Notes: generated by a model not told the origin, from the sequence alone. A stretch of DNA of 64,000 nucleotides from Solibacillus sp. FSL W7-1436 (GCF_038007305.1 NZ_JBBOWV010000001.1:2594501-2658500), one strand, 5' to 3'; counted from the stretch's first letter, positions 29,567 to 39,627 are shown. Numbers and translations are program-made.

Positions 29567-29601
29567 GCCGCCTCTTCAAAAAGGAAGAGGAGGTTTTTTT
29601 G
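29567..29601 (+). terminator. Intrinsic terminator after yqfL
   Basis: The stem CCGCCTCTTC / GAAGAGGAGG is followed by a T7 run. The rest of 29602-29869 is very AT-rich; I saw no promoter there good enough to name. Confidence 0.9.
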
Positions 29602-29869
29602 GTGGAATAATATTCGAGATTTTTAAGAAACTAAGTGAACTATACTTTTGTTCCAGAAAAATCTTGCATATTTTGCTGAATTTCGACATTTATAGTTATA
29701 TTCTGATTATTTTTTCGAAATTATATAGCAACTATAGTCTTTTTGTTTTATAATAATAAAATTGTGGTAAAAATAATTATTATAGGGTAATTACAAATTT
29801 GTATAAGAAATTTTGTCGGATTTTAGAGGATATTTGTAATTTATCTCGAATACTGTAGATGGTGATAAT

Positions 29870-31699
29870 GTGGCTGGAAAAATACCCGAACATGTGATTG
29901 AACAAATTCGCTCGCAGTCCGATATAGTCGATGTCATTAGCGACTATATGCAGTTAACGAAAAGAGGGCGCAACTATTTTGGATTATGTCCATTCCATGG
30001 TGAGCAAACACCCTCTTTTTCCGTATCCAGCGATAAACAGATATTTCACTGTTTTGGCTGTGGGGCAGGAGGAAACGCCATTACTTTTGTAATGGATATG
30101 GAACATCTGTCGTTTCCGGATGCACTCATTAAACTAAGTCAGCGTGCGGGAATCCCGCTTGAAATGGAACTGTCGACAGAACAATCGGTGTCGAATTCGC
30201 CCATTTCAAAAAAAGAGCAGCAAATGCGAGAGGCTCATACGTTTGCAGTGGAGTTTTATCATCATATTTTAATGAATACAGAAGATGGCGAACCTGCATT
30301 AAATTATTTGCTTGATAGAGGATTTACACGTGAGCAAATCGAAACACATCAGATAGGATGGGCGTTGCCGAATTGGGACACGCTGTCGATCTTACTGGAG
30401 CGCAAAGGATACGATCTTGAAGAAATGGCAGAAAGCGGTCTGATCATTCGTAAAGAAAGTGATGACAGCTACTTTGACCGTTTCCGGGGAAGGATAATGT
30501 TTCCTATCCGGGATGAAAACGGGAAAACGATTGCATTCTCAGGCAGGATTTTAAATTCCGATGGCGAAGATGCTAAGTACTTAAATAGTCCTGAAACGCC
30601 GATCTTCCATAAAAGTCAAGTACTTTATAATTTGGATAAGGCGCGGGCATCTATTCGTAAATCAAGACAAGTAATTTTAATGGAAGGCTTTATTGATGTT
30701 TTAGCAGCAAACCAGGCAGGTATATACAATGCTGTAGCAACGATGGGTACGTCTCTGACGCCCCAGCATATTACAAAGCTCAAACGCTTAGTTCAGCAAA
30801 TTACGATTTGCTATGATGGTGATAATGCTGGTTTTGAGGCCGCCAAGCGTGCTGCACAAATGCTTCATCAAGAACAGATTAAAGTTGAGGTCGCTGTTTT
30901 ACCAGATAAACTTGATCCGGATGAATATATTCGTAAAAACGGACAAGAGGCATTTAAAAATCAAATAATAGAAAAGCCGCACGCCTATATTGCATTTATG
31001 ATGATGCATGCGAAACGCGGCAAAAATTTTCAATTTGAAAATGACACACTTCAATACATTCAGGAAGTTCTGGAAACATTAAAAAATAATACTTCTCCAA
31101 CCGAACGTGATTTATACATTCGTCAATTGGCAAATGAAACAAATATTTCCCAAGAGGCGATTAGCACCCAATTAAGAAAAATGGTCGCGGATAATGTAAA
31201 AGAGCAGAAACGCGAACAGAAAATGGTGGTAGAACCAACACCTCTTCTCCAAAGGGAGCGGAAAAAAGACGCAACAGACCGTGCGGAAAGTATACTTTTA
31301 GCGCATATGTTGCATGATGTAAATATTGTGAATAAAGTTCTCAGAGAGGGAAACAACGAACCTTTCATCCATGAGGAATATTTATCCGTATTTGTTCGTT
31401 TAATTGGTTTTTACGAAGAATATGAAATGGCTGATTTCCATCGATTCGTCGAAGTGTTGGATGATCATGATTTACGAAAAATCGTGATGGATGCTGCATT
31501 ACTTGAACGTGACCCTGATAATGGTGAAGCGGAGATAATTGATTGTTTAAAGCAAATCGAAAAACGCCGATTAGAACTAAAGATTGAACAATTGAAGCAC
31601 GATCAAAAAGAGGCAGAAAAAATGCATGAACATAGACGAGCACTTGAGATTGCCCAACAGATAATTGCATTGAATAGAAAGATAAAAATGGGCGTTTAA
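29870..31699 (+). CDS. dnaG: DNA primase
   Basis: 609-residue primase that makes RNA primers at the replication fork. The N-terminal CHC2 zinc finger (CPFHGEQTPSF...HCFGCGAGG, about residues 41-65) is followed by the catalytic TOPRIM domain with LMEGFIDVLAANQAG and CYDGDNAGFEAA (about 265-320) and a C-terminal helicase-interaction domain. The GTG start follows GATGGTGA; an overlapping ATG two bases upstream is out of frame. It pairs with sigA downstream, the remnant of the macromolecular-synthesis operon. Confidence 0.96.
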   Translation: MAGKIPEHVIEQIRSQSDIVDVISDYMQLTKRGRNYFGLCPFHGEQTPSFSVSSDKQIFHCFGCGAGGNAITFVMDMEHLSFPDALIKLSQRAGIPLEMELSTEQSVSNSPISKKEQQMREAHTFAVEFYHHILMNTEDGEPALNYLLDRGFTREQIETHQIGWALPNWDTLSILLERKGYDLEEMAESGLIIRKESDDSYFDRFRGRIMFPIRDENGKTIAFSGRILNSDGEDAKYLNSPETPIFHKSQVLYNLDKARASIRKSRQVILMEGFIDVLAANQAGIYNAVATMGTSLTPQHITKLKRLVQQITICYDGDNAGFEAAKRAAQMLHQEQIKVEVAVLPDKLDPDEYIRKNGQEAFKNQIIEKPHAYIAFMMMHAKRGKNFQFENDTLQYIQEVLETLKNNTSPTERDLYIRQLANETNISQEAISTQLRKMVADNVKEQKREQKMVVEPTPLLQRERKKDATDRAESILLAHMLHDVNIVNKVLREGNNEPFIHEEYLSVFVRLIGFYEEYEMADFHRFVEVLDDHDLRKIVMDAALLERDPDNGEAEIIDCLKQIEKRRLELKIEQLKHDQKEAEKMHEHRRALEIAQQIIALNRKIKMGV

Positions 31700-31729
31700 C
31701 GCGATTTGTTTTTAGAAGGAGGAAGGTTT

Positions 31730-32857
31730 ATGGCGGACAAGTCAAAACATTCAAAAGATACGGTAGTAAACGGGGTTTCATTAGAGCAGGTAAAAAAGCA
31801 ACTTTTAGCTAAAGCAAAACAGGTTGGCGAAATGTCAATGAAGGAAATCTCTGAAACATTAGCATTTTTTGAACTTGAGAATGAAGAGATTTTCAACTTT
31901 GCCGATGAAATCGAAAAAAATGATGTAACAGTTGAAGGAAAAGAAGAATTTGAAGAAGAAGCGCTATCTAAGCAGGAATCAAGCGAAGAAGCTTTCGACT
32001 TAAATGATTTAAGTGTTCCTCCTGGCGTTAAAATTAATGACCCGGTACGTATGTATTTAAAAGAAATCGGACGTGTGGATTTACTCTCTGCAGATCAGGA
32101 AATCCGTTTAGCGGAACGTATCGAACAAGGTGACGAAGAAGCACGTAAACGTCTGGCCGAAGCGAACCTGCGTCTTGTAGTATCGATTGCAAAACGCTAC
32201 GTTGGCCGCGGGATGCTGTTCCTGGATCTTATTCAGGAAGGAAACATGGGTCTGATTAAAGCAGTTGAAAAATTTGATCACCGTAAAGGTTTCAAATTCT
32301 CGACTTATGCAACATGGTGGATCCGTCAGGCGATTACACGTGCGATTGCCGATCAGGCCCGTACAATCCGTATTCCGGTACACATGGTTGAAACTATCAA
32401 CAAATTAATCCGTGTACAGCGTCAGCTTCTTCAGGATTTAGGCCGTGAACCATCTCCGGAGGAAATTGGGGAGGAAATGGATTTAACACCTGAAAAAGTT
32501 CGTGAAATTCTAAAGATTGCACAAGAGCCGGTATCACTGGAAACTCCGATCGGTGAAGAAGACGATTCTCATCTAGGTGATTTCATTGAAGACTCGGAAG
32601 CACAATCTCCTTCTGACCATGCAGCATACGAGTTATTGAAGGAACAGCTGGAAGACGTGCTGGATACATTAACTGACCGTGAAGAAAACGTATTGCGCTT
32701 ACGTTTCGGTTTAGATGATGGCCGTACACGCACTTTGGAAGAAGTAGGTAAAGTGTTTGGCGTTACACGTGAACGTATTCGTCAGATCGAGGCGAAAGCA
32801 TTACGTAAACTGCGTCATCCATCTCGCTCAAAACGTTTGAAAGATTTCTTGGAATAA
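31730..32857 (+). CDS. sigA: RNA polymerase primary sigma factor SigA
   Basis: 375-residue housekeeping sigma factor. Region 1.1 and an acidic linker occupy about residues 1-105. Region 2 contains [20 protein letters not shown] and the -10 recognition segment [17 protein letters not shown]. Region 3 follows, then region 4 with the helix-turn-helix [20 protein letters not shown] at 31730 follows GAAGGAGGAAGG; an in-frame ATG at 31706 lies before this site and is rejected. It sits 30 nt after dnaG. Confidence 0.97.
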   Translation: MADKSKHSKDTVVNGVSLEQVKKQLLAKAKQVGEMSMKEISETLAFFELENEEIFNFADEIEKNDVTVEGKEEFEEEALSKQESSEEAFDLNDLSVPPGVKINDPVRMYLKEIGRVDLLSADQEIRLAERIEQGDEEARKRLAEANLRLVVSIAKRYVGRGMLFLDLIQEGNMGLIKAVEKFDHRKGFKFSTYATWWIRQAITRAIADQARTIRIPVHMVETINKLIRVQRQLLQDLGREPSPEEIGEEMDLTPEKVREILKIAQEPVSLETPIGEEDDSHLGDFIEDSEAQSPSDHAAYELLKEQLEDVLDTLTDREENVLRLRFGLDDGRTRTLEEVGKVFGVTRERIRQIEAKALRKLRHPSRSKRLKDFLE

Positions 32858-32869
32858 GCTTAACAGGGA

Positions 32870-32908
32870 AAAGATGAAGGAGTATATTACTCTTCATCTT
32901 TTTTTGTG
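32870..32908 (+). terminator. Intrinsic terminator after sigA
   Basis: The stem AAGATGAAGGAGTA / TACTCTTCATCTT is followed by a T7 run. Confidence 0.9.
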
Positions 32909-33027
32909 TAAATATAGCAGGTAATTACTAATTTTCGAGAATAATGGTATCGCTTTTACAGATGGCATTCATTCAGAAATTATTTACTATATGATAGAGC
33001 ATATCAATATAGATTTGGGGCGAAACA

Positions 33028-33582
33028 ATGTCAAATCCTAAAAAAAAGATTATTTTGAATGAAATTATGTTCTGGAAACAAAACAAAATGCTGCCGGAGC
33101 ATTATTGCGATTTTCTGATGACTCTTTATTCGGAAGGAAACCGTCAGGAAGAGATCACAGGAAAATCAAAAAATGCTGTCATCAATGTCGAAAAACGCAA
33201 ACATCGCAGTGTATCGATGTTTTTCCCGATAAGTGCAATTGTAATGTTGCTGCTGCTGTTTACGATGCAGTTCGAATGGGTTGTCATGGCAGTAGCCGCT
33301 GTATTTGCAGCAGGCTGTCTGATCGGGGCGATCTATTTTGCAAAAAGAAATCATCTAATGGCCGTGATGCTGCAGCTGGCGACAGCTTTAACCATTTTAG
33401 GTGTGACATTGAAAGTAAGTACAACCTATTTTGCCGGCAACAATGAAATGCTTTATATCATCCTTATTGTAAACTGTGTATTTTGGCTGTTAAGCGGGAT
33501 CATGCTGAAGATTATTTATTTTACGATTTCGGGTATTCTGGGCTTAATTGCCATCATTGGTGCATGGATCTATTTTCTGTAG
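33028..33582 (+). CDS. Hypothetical membrane protein
   Basis: 184 residues. The N-terminal cytosolic part (about 1-60) includes MFWKQNKMLPEHYCDFLMTLYSEG, reminiscent of helical domains found before membrane segments in bacterial DUF2157-type proteins. Four or five hydrophobic helices follow (about 65-184). The function is unknown. The ATG follows TTTGGGGCG. It is monocistronic, between the sigA and acyl-CoA dehydrogenase genes, a position not occupied in B. subtilis. Confidence 0.7.
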   Translation: MSNPKKKIILNEIMFWKQNKMLPEHYCDFLMTLYSEGNRQEEITGKSKNAVINVEKRKHRSVSMFFPISAIVMLLLLFTMQFEWVVMAVAAVFAAGCLIGAIYFAKRNHLMAVMLQLATALTILGVTLKVSTTYFAGNNEMLYIILIVNCVFWLLSGIMLKIIYFTISGILGLIAIIGAWIYFL

Positions 33583-33620
33583 AAATACAAAATCATACAT
33601 AAACCTTATGCTATTCTATT

Positions 33621-33664
33621 AAGCTATGCGGAAGTCCCGGAACTTTCATGCATAGCTTTTTTAT
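33621..33664 (+). terminator. Intrinsic terminator after the membrane protein gene
   Basis: The stem AGCTATGC / GCATAGCT has extra pairing in its loop (GGAAGT/ACTTTC) and is followed by TTTTTTA. Confidence 0.8.
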
Positions 33665-33683
33665 GTTCATTTTACAAAATACT

Positions 33684-33723
33684 CTGCAAAATACATATAT
33701 TTTCTGTAAAAATACATATTTTT
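33684..33723. repeat. 20-bp tandem direct repeat in the acyl-CoA dehydrogenase promoter region
   Basis: Two near-identical copies, CTGCAAAATACATATATTTT and CTGTAAAAATACATATTTTT, lie head to tail 20 bp apart, immediately upstream of a possible -10 box TACAAT at 33729-33734. They could be a tandem regulator site or an UP-like element. Confidence 0.55.
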
Positions 33724-33769
33724 AGATTACAATAGAGTTGAAATGAAATTGGCTGAGAGGATGAATGGT

Positions 33770-34906
33770 ATGCATTTTGATTTAACAACAGAGCAGGCGA
33801 TGTTACAAAAGATGATACGTGAGTTTTCGGATGAAGTAGTGGCACCAGGAGCAGTAGAGCGTGATAAAACGAAAGCCTTCCCAGTAGAAATTTTTAAAGA
33901 ACTTTCCGAGATGGGCATTATGGGGCTGCCGTTTCCCGAACAATACGGCGGGGCGGGTGCAGATACAATCAGCTTTGCAATCGTGACAGAAGAGTTGAGC
34001 CGTACATGTGCTTCGACGGGAATTACATATTCGGCTCATATTTCATTAGGCGGTGCGCCGCTGCATTTATTCGGTACGGAGGCGCAGAAGGAAAAATACT
34101 TAACGCCGATCTGTACGGGTGAATCATTCGGTGCATTCGGTTTAACAGAGCCCAATGCCGGTTCTGATGCAGGGGGTACAGAAACGACCGCTGTGTTGGA
34201 TAATGGTGAATTTGTCATCAACGGGTCGAAAGTTTTTATTACAAATGCTAGTTATGCCAAACATTTAGCGTTGACAGCAATCACAAATCGGGATGGAAAC
34301 AAAAAAGAAATCAGTGCCATTATTGTTCCGACCGATGCGGAAGGATTTACGATCAAGTCGGAATACGAAAAAATGGGCCTGAATGCTTCGAACACAACAG
34401 AACTGATTCTAGAAAATGTCCGCGTACCGGAAGAAAACTTGCTTGGGGTCCGTGGAAATGGCTTTAAACAGTTTTTAACGACGCTGGACGGCGGCCGGAT
34501 CGGTATTGCGGCAATGGCTGTCGGAATCGCACAGGGCGCATTAAATAAAGCCGTACAGTATGCAAAAGAACGCAAACAATTCGGAAAGGCGCTGGCGGAG
34601 TTTCAGGCAACGCAGTTTAAATTGGCTGATATGGAGGTAAAAATACAATTAGCACGTACATTTGTCTATAAAGCGGCATGGCTGAAAGATCAGGGGCGTC
34701 CATTCGGAAAAGAGGCTGCGATCGCAAAATACTATGCTTCCGAGATGGCAATGGAAGTTTGCGATGAAGCCATTCAGATCCATGGCGGCTACGGCTATAT
34801 GAAAGAATACGAAGTGGAGCGCTTTTTACGTGATGCAAAACTATTGGAAATCGGTGAAGGAACGTCTGAAGTACAGAAAATGGTAATTGCAAGACATATA
34901 TTATGA
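33770..34906 (+). CDS. Acyl-CoA dehydrogenase
   Basis: 378-residue flavoprotein that forms the alpha-beta double bond of acyl-CoA, in fatty-acid or branched-chain amino-acid breakdown. The family signatures FGLTEPNAGSDAG (FAD/substrate region) and the C-terminal CDEAIQIHGGYGYMKEYEVER are present, with the probable catalytic glutamate in GEGTSEVQ. ATG at 33770 follows GAGAGG by 9 nt; upstream in-frame ATGs have no usable spacing. No other beta-oxidation gene is adjacent, so chain-length preference cannot be read. Confidence 0.9.
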   Translation: MHFDLTTEQAMLQKMIREFSDEVVAPGAVERDKTKAFPVEIFKELSEMGIMGLPFPEQYGGAGADTISFAIVTEELSRTCASTGITYSAHISLGGAPLHLFGTEAQKEKYLTPICTGESFGAFGLTEPNAGSDAGGTETTAVLDNGEFVINGSKVFITNASYAKHLALTAITNRDGNKKEISAIIVPTDAEGFTIKSEYEKMGLNASNTTELILENVRVPEENLLGVRGNGFKQFLTTLDGGRIGIAAMAVGIAQGALNKAVQYAKERKQFGKALAEFQATQFKLADMEVKIQLARTFVYKAAWLKDQGRPFGKEAAIAKYYASEMAMEVCDEAIQIHGGYGYMKEYEVERFLRDAKLLEIGEGTSEVQKMVIARHIL

Positions 34907-35056
34907 TAGAAATTGCAAATTGGTAAAATTGTTACAAAGCTAGTAAAACTTGTTCATAAAGCCTTTCAGTTTTCTATAGAATCAAGTACAATTAATATTG
35001 TTTACTAGGCAAATGTCTAGCATGAAATAGAATATTTAATGAGGGAGGGGAACGCA

Positions 35057-35395
35057 ATGAGAAACAATCCACTTATTCCTTACGTACTTATCATGGCATT
35101 CGGTATCGGACTAATTTTCTTCATGTCATTTGAGGGTGCAGCTGATAAAAATAGTGCGGACGGCGATCATTCAGGGGAAACTGCTGAATTAAATGGTGAA
35201 GATATTGCTCAAAAGAACTGTATTTCGTGCCACGGTGGTGATTTAACTGGTGGTGGAGGTCCTTCAATCGTTGGATTAGATGCTGAGCATATTAAAGATT
35301 ACGCATTAAATGGTTCGGAAAGCGGCGCAATGCCACCAATTCTTAAAAATGAAGCGGAAGCAGATGCAGTAGCCGAATATATTTCAGGTTTATAA
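35057..35395 (+). CDS. cccA: Cytochrome c-550, membrane-anchored
   Basis: 112-residue class I c-type cytochrome on the outer face of the membrane, donating electrons to cytochrome c oxidase. It has one N-terminal membrane anchor (NPLIPYVLIMAFGIGLIFFMSF), an acidic linker, the haem motif CISCH at about residue 56, and an axial methionine in GAMPPI near the C terminus. ATG at 35057 follows GAGGGAGGGG. In B. subtilis it also lies between sigA and trmK. Confidence 0.93.
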   Translation: MRNNPLIPYVLIMAFGIGLIFFMSFEGAADKNSADGDHSGETAELNGEDIAQKNCISCHGGDLTGGGGPSIVGLDAEHIKDYALNGSESGAMPPILKNEAEADAVAEYISGL

Positions 35396-35405
35396 TGAAT
35401 AGCCA

Positions 35406-35443
35406 GGTGCAGAAATGGAGTAATCCTGTTCTGCACTTTTTTG
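35406..35443 (+). terminator. Intrinsic terminator after cccA
   Basis: The stem GGTGCAGAA / TTCTGCACT is followed by TTTTTTG. Confidence 0.85.
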
Positions 35444-35521
35444 TATTCTGGAAAGAGACGTTTATGTAAAAGTTCTATATAATAGGGGTAGTTTGTGATA
35501 TAGAAAAGAGGATATATAAAT

Positions 35522-36217
35522 ATGAACGCACAAAAACTTTCAAAACGACTTGAAACGGTCGCTTCATTTGTCCCGACAGGAGCAATTGTTGCGGATATCG
35601 GAAGTGACCATGCCTATTTACCATGTTATTTAGTGCATAAAGGAATTGCTGCCCGTGCAGTAGCGGGTGAGGTTGTAAAAGGACCTTATGAATCAGCTGT
35701 AAAACAAGTTCGCACGGAAGGCTTGACGGATAAAATTACCGTACGCATGGCGGATGGGCTGGCGGCTGTTGAAGAAGCGGATGAAATTACGGCTGTTACA
35801 ATTGCAGGGATGGGCGGACCATTGATCGTGTCCATTTTGGAAAAGCACCCTGAAGCTTTAAAAACGGTAACCCGATTAATTTTACAGCCGAATATTCATG
35901 CAAAAGCAATCCGTGAATGGGCAATGGCAAATGGCTGGGCAATCCAGGATGAGGTCATTTTAGAAGAGGACGGAAAAATTTATGAGGTCCTTGTATTACA
36001 GCGCGGTGAAATGGAATTAACGGAAGCGCAAACGCTGCTTGGACCAAAGCTGATGGAAACGAAAGTACCTGTTTTCATTGAAAAATGGTCACGTGAAATC
36101 GCAAATTGGCAGCGAGTTCAGCAAGCGATTTCAGAAGCGGAAAAAACACCTGAAAATCAGGAAAAGTATGAACAACTTACTCATTACATTAAAATGGTAC
36201 AGGAGGCGATTGCGTGA
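35522..36217 (+). CDS. trmK: tRNA (adenine(22)-N(1))-methyltransferase TrmK
   Basis: 231-residue SAM-dependent enzyme that makes m1A22 in tRNAs. Class I motif VADIGSDHAYLPCYLV near residue 23, then AVTIAGMGGPLIVSILE (motif IV region with GMGG) and a C-terminal coiled-coil helix pair typical of the family. The gene overlaps yqfO by 4 nt (GTGA), as in B. subtilis yqfN-yqfO. Confidence 0.95.
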   Translation: MNAQKLSKRLETVASFVPTGAIVADIGSDHAYLPCYLVHKGIAARAVAGEVVKGPYESAVKQVRTEGLTDKITVRMADGLAAVEEADEITAVTIAGMGGPLIVSILEKHPEALKTVTRLILQPNIHAKAIREWAMANGWAIQDEVILEEDGKIYEVLVLQRGEMELTEAQTLLGPKLMETKVPVFIEKWSREIANWQRVQQAISEAEKTPENQEKYEQLTHYIKMVQEAIA

Positions 36218-37335
36218 AATCCGTAAATGGCAACGAGATTATTCAACTGTTTGAATCATGGTCACCTAAAAAATATGCATGCATGCCGAATGACCCGATC
36301 GGTTTGGCCATTGGTACGTTAAATAAGCCCGTTACGAAAGTGCTTGTCACACTGGATGTGACAAACGAAGTCGTTGATGAGGCGATCGACAACGGCTGTG
36401 AGCTTATTATTGCACACCATCCGCCGATCTTCATGAAGCTTTCGAATTTACGCACAGATAATCCGAAAGGGGCACTGTATGAAAAGTGCCTGAAAAATGA
36501 TATTGCCGTGTATGCAGCGCACACGAATCTTGATGTAGCACCGGGAGGCGTCAATGATCTGCTGGCAGATGCACTGCAACTGGAAGACCGCAAAACTCTG
36601 GAGGTTACCTTCGAAGAAAAAATGATGAAGCTGGCCGTATTCGTTCCTGTCGATGATGCAGATGCTTTGCGTGATGTGCTGGCTAAAGCCGGAGCAGGCC
36701 GTTTAGGCCACTATGAGGCGTGCAGCTATACGTTGCAAGGCAAAGGCCGTTTCCGTGCCACAGAGGGAGCGGACCCGGCTGTAGGGGAGATCGGCGAGCT
36801 TCACATCGAGGAAGAGGAAAAGGTGGAAGTCGTATTCCCGCAATCGATGAAAAATAAAATATTAAAGGCGATGCTAAACAACCACCCATACGAAGAACCT
36901 GCCTATGATCTGTTTACGATGGATGTGGACACGAATGCACAAGGGCTTGGACGAATCGGCAAGTTAAAGGAACCGATGACATTACGGGAGTTTGCCGAGT
37001 TTGTGAAAGTGCAGCTGGACGTGCCTTGTCTGCGCGCAGTTGGACCTTTGGATCGTACCGTACGGAAAGTTGCGGTTGTCGGAGGAGACGGCAACAAATA
37101 TATTCGCACTGCAAAATTTGCAGGGGCAGATGTATTTGTGACAGGAGATATCGGCTTCCATATGGCACAGGATGCAGAAGTGGACGGCTTAAGCATTATT
37201 GATCCGGGACACCACGTTGAAAAGGTCATGATTAAAGGCGTTGCAGAAAAAATGGCTTCATTATGTGCGGATCAGAAATTGCCTGTTGAATTTATCCAGT
37301 CAAAAATCAATACAGAACCTTTCCAGTTTATTTAA
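36214..37335 (+). CDS. yqfO: Nif3/YqfO-family dinuclear-metal hexameric protein
   Basis: 373-residue member of the NIF3 family. The metal-binding motif ELIIAHHPPIF and the C-terminal GHH are at their usual places, with a central inserted CutA/PII-like domain (about 125-225: KLAVFVPVDDADALRDVLAKAGAG; HPYEEPAYD) that marks the Bacillus-type long form. Its function is unresolved; GTP cyclohydrolase-like activity has been proposed for relatives. The GTG start overlaps the trmK stop. Confidence 0.93.
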   Translation: MKSVNGNEIIQLFESWSPKKYACMPNDPIGLAIGTLNKPVTKVLVTLDVTNEVVDEAIDNGCELIIAHHPPIFMKLSNLRTDNPKGALYEKCLKNDIAVYAAHTNLDVAPGGVNDLLADALQLEDRKTLEVTFEEKMMKLAVFVPVDDADALRDVLAKAGAGRLGHYEACSYTLQGKGRFRATEGADPAVGEIGELHIEEEEKVEVVFPQSMKNKILKAMLNNHPYEEPAYDLFTMDVDTNAQGLGRIGKLKEPMTLREFAEFVKVQLDVPCLRAVGPLDRTVRKVAVVGGDGNKYIRTAKFAGADVFVTGDIGFHMAQDAEVDGLSIIDPGHHVEKVMIKGVAEKMASLCADQKLPVEFIQSKINTEPFQFI

Positions 37336-37414
37336 GCAGGAACAGCAAAAGTAGAAGTATCATTAGAAAAGCAGAAAAACCTAATAAAGCACCGGATATT
37401 TTTAACGTGCAGCA

Positions 37415-37457
37415 AAAATACGCCATTTTTCTCTCAGAGAAAAATGGCGTATTTGGG
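37415..37457. terminator. Bidirectional terminator between yqfO and ispH
   Basis: The stem AATACGCCATTTTTCTCT / AGAGAAAAATGGCGTATT is followed by TGGGTTTTG on the plus strand and TTTGCTG on the minus strand. The hairpin style resembles the one at 2208. Confidence 0.8.
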
Positions 37458-37476
37458 TTTTGTTCCAGATCCATTA

Positions 37477-38445
37477 TTAGTAAGGCATAATTTTTTCGAC
37501 AGGTTTTGGTGCTTTAATTTTCGGCAAGATTTTATCCAATGTTACGGAGCGTACGATTTCATGTGTTGCCGGATCGTTTTTATCAAACTTCTCCAGGAAT
37601 GAAATCACTTCCTTAACGATTGGTGTCGGTGTTGAAGCACCTGCAGTTACTGCTACGGTTTCAACGTTTTCCAGCCATTCAATCTGCAGCTCCGAAATAT
37701 CAGAGATGCGGTAAGATGGTGTTCCGGCAATTTCTACCGATACTTGTGTTAAACGGTTCGAGTTGTTCGATTTTGGATCGCCGACAACGATTAATAAGTC
37801 GGTAGCACCGGCTTGTTCAGCAACGGCTTCTTGACGAACTTGTGTCGCAAGGCAAATTTCTTTATGCACTTCGACATGCGGGAATTTTTCTTTTAAACTA
37901 TCCATCAGGAAAGCGACATCCCATTGACTCATCGTCGTTTGGTTTGTTACTAGAATTTTTTCATTTTCAAAAGACAGATTATCGATATCTTTCATTGATT
38001 GAACTAAGTGAACATGGTCCGGTGCAACACCGATTGCGCCTTCTGGTTCAGGATGCCCCTTTTTACCGATATAAATAATGTCGTAGCCTTCTGCTGTTTT
38101 TTCGCGGATCAGGTCATGTGTCACCGTCACGTCCGGGCAAGTCGCATCAATTGATACAAGTCCTTTACGTTTCGCGATTTCACGGATTTCAGGTGATACA
38201 CCGTGTGCCGTGAAAATAACCGTACCTTGCTCTACCTGTTCGATTATTTCTTTACGGTTTTCGCCATCAAGCGTAATGATGCCATCTTGTTCAAATGCAT
38301 CGGTAACATGTTTATTGTGTACAATCATACCTAAAATGTAGATTGGTCTTGGTAATGTCGGATCAAGTGCGGCATTGCGTGCAATGACCATCGCATCTAC
38401 TACCCCATAGCAGTATCCACGCGGATTAATTTTAACAACTTTCAT
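37477..38445 (-). CDS. ispH: 4-hydroxy-3-methylbut-2-enyl diphosphate reductase
   Basis: Last enzyme of the MEP isoprenoid pathway, a [4Fe-4S] protein that yields IPP and DMAPP. In 322 residues the three cluster cysteines lie in PRGYCYGV (about residue 13), [10 protein letters not shown] (about 101) and CLATQVR (about 197), with the substrate motifs VHNKHV and TAHGVS. ATG at 38445 follows AAAGGAG. The IPP made here would feed undecaprenol (DgkA) and any carotenoid handled by the desaturase at 3349. Confidence 0.96.
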   Translation of the reverse strand: MKVVKINPRGYCYGVVDAMVIARNAALDPTLPRPIYILGMIVHNKHVTDAFEQDGIITLDGENRKEIIEQVEQGTVIFTAHGVSPEIREIAKRKGLVSIDATCPDVTVTHDLIREKTAEGYDIIYIGKKGHPEPEGAIGVAPDHVHLVQSMKDIDNLSFENEKILVTNQTTMSQWDVAFLMDSLKEKFPHVEVHKEICLATQVRQEAVAEQAGATDLLIVVGDPKSNNSNRLTQVSVEIAGTPSYRISDISELQIEWLENVETVAVTAGASTPTPIVKEVISFLEKFDKNDPATHEIVRSVTLDKILPKIKAPKPVEKIMPY

Positions 38446-38640
38446 TTATACGTAACTCCTTTCAAAGCCCTGTAATTTCATTATATAGGACGTGTATGCT
38501 TTATTCAAAGTTCGTTTACTGAAATCTCTATTAAATTCAACCAAAAAGGCAGTATATATCAAATGATCGCGCAAGTACAGAAATTTGCGAACGTTTGCTA
38601 TAATAGCAGAAATAAATAAAACGTAAAGTGGGGAAATGGG

Positions 38641-38919
38641 ATGGCGTTTTCTTTTTTCAGGAGGAATAAAACAGTAGCGTTAAAAAATCAGGTGGAGTTC
38701 TGTATAACGAATTTATCGCTCGGTGCAGCGGATGTATATGATGTGCTGCTGGAGCGCGAAGATATCGAAATAACGGAATCCGGATGTACGTCAAACTGTG
38801 AAATTTGCGAATGTCATTTATTTGCGATTGTAAACGGTGAACTTATTAAAGCCGAAAATGCCGATAAATTGTTACAAAATGTTGAAAATGAGCTGGAAGA
38901 AAATTCTGTTCAATTTTAA
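38641..38919 (+). CDS. DUF1450 / YuzB-like small protein
   Basis: 92 residues resembling the YuzB (DUF1450) family: VEFCITNLSLGAADVYDVLLER matches the N-terminal pattern, and four cysteines in GCTSNCEICECHLFAIVNGEL replace the usual GC..C..C cluster, hinting at a metal site or thioredoxin-like fold. The N-terminal basic stretch (MAFSFFRRNKTVALK) is longer than in YuzB. The function is unknown. TATAAT at 38599-38604 may be its -10 box. Confidence 0.75.
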   Translation: MAFSFFRRNKTVALKNQVEFCITNLSLGAADVYDVLLEREDIEITESGCTSNCEICECHLFAIVNGELIKAENADKLLQNVENELEENSVQF

Positions 38920-39025
38920 AAAGCCAATCCAGATAAAAAAACAAAGCTACTCCATTATACAAAGGAGAGGACTCGTAATGATGAAGACGAATCTGCACTC
39001 GATTGCCTGGGGTAGCTTTTATGAA

Positions 39026-39562
39026 TTATTCAAAAGGCGGCTGAAATATTTTCGGCAGAGACGGTTTTGCTGTAATTTTCTCCTCAACCGGCTCTTGTAC
39101 TCTTCTGTTTCCTCGGAAATTTGCTCTTTCTCTCATTCTTTCTCTTGGCCGTTCCTCCTGTTGCGGCATCGAAACGGTAGAGGACTCAAGCGGGTCTGAT
39201 GTATCTTTAAATCCTTTGTATAAACGCCATAAAGCGGGAAGATTTTTAAACATTGGGGCTGCCTGCTGAATATAAGGGGTGAATTTTTGGGCATTATTAA
39301 ATAAAGAGTTTGCTCCTGATAAAAAACCTTCAAGTTTCGGTACATTCCCTGCCGCTGCCGCTGCTCCTGGCATAGGTGCCTGAGGCGGAATTGGCATATG
39401 GTTCATAAACTGGCCAGCGCCAGAAAACGCACCAGCTCCAGGGAACATGCCTGCCCCTGTTGCCGGACCTCGCATCATGTATGGTGCATACATTGGAAAG
39501 CGTGGTGCAACCGGCATCTGATTCATCATTGCTTGAGGCTGAAAGTAATAAGGTGGGCGCAT
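39026..39562 (-). CDS. yqfQ: YqfQ / VrrA-like protein
   Basis: 178 residues, Pro/Met/Gly/Ala-rich in its first half (RPPYYFQPQAMMNQMPVAPRF; GAGMFPGAGAFSGAGQF), then a conserved segment (LEGFLSGANSLFNNAQKFTPYIQQAAPMFKNLPALWRLYKGF) typical of YqfQ, and a charged tail. B. anthracis VrrA, with its variable repeat, is the ortholog; the role is unknown, possibly spore-related. ATG at 39562 follows AAAGGAG by 6 nt, and a longer in-frame reading is rejected. Position between ispH and cshB matches B. subtilis. Confidence 0.85.
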   Translation of the reverse strand: MRPPYYFQPQAMMNQMPVAPRFPMYAPYMMRGPATGAGMFPGAGAFSGAGQFMNHMPIPPQAPMPGAAAAAGNVPKLEGFLSGANSLFNNAQKFTPYIQQAAPMFKNLPALWRLYKGFKDTSDPLESSTVSMPQQEERPRERMRERANFRGNRRVQEPVEEKITAKPSLPKIFQPPFE

Positions 39563-39627
39563 ATTAAACTCCTTTCTAAAAATCGACATGATATTACAAT
39601 TTTCTTTCATAAATTCGTCCCAACTGT

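Noticed and set aside
39563-39610. Sixteen extra N-terminal residues on YqfQ
   Set aside because: They cross the AAAGGAG that serves the ATG at 39562 and are unlike the family.
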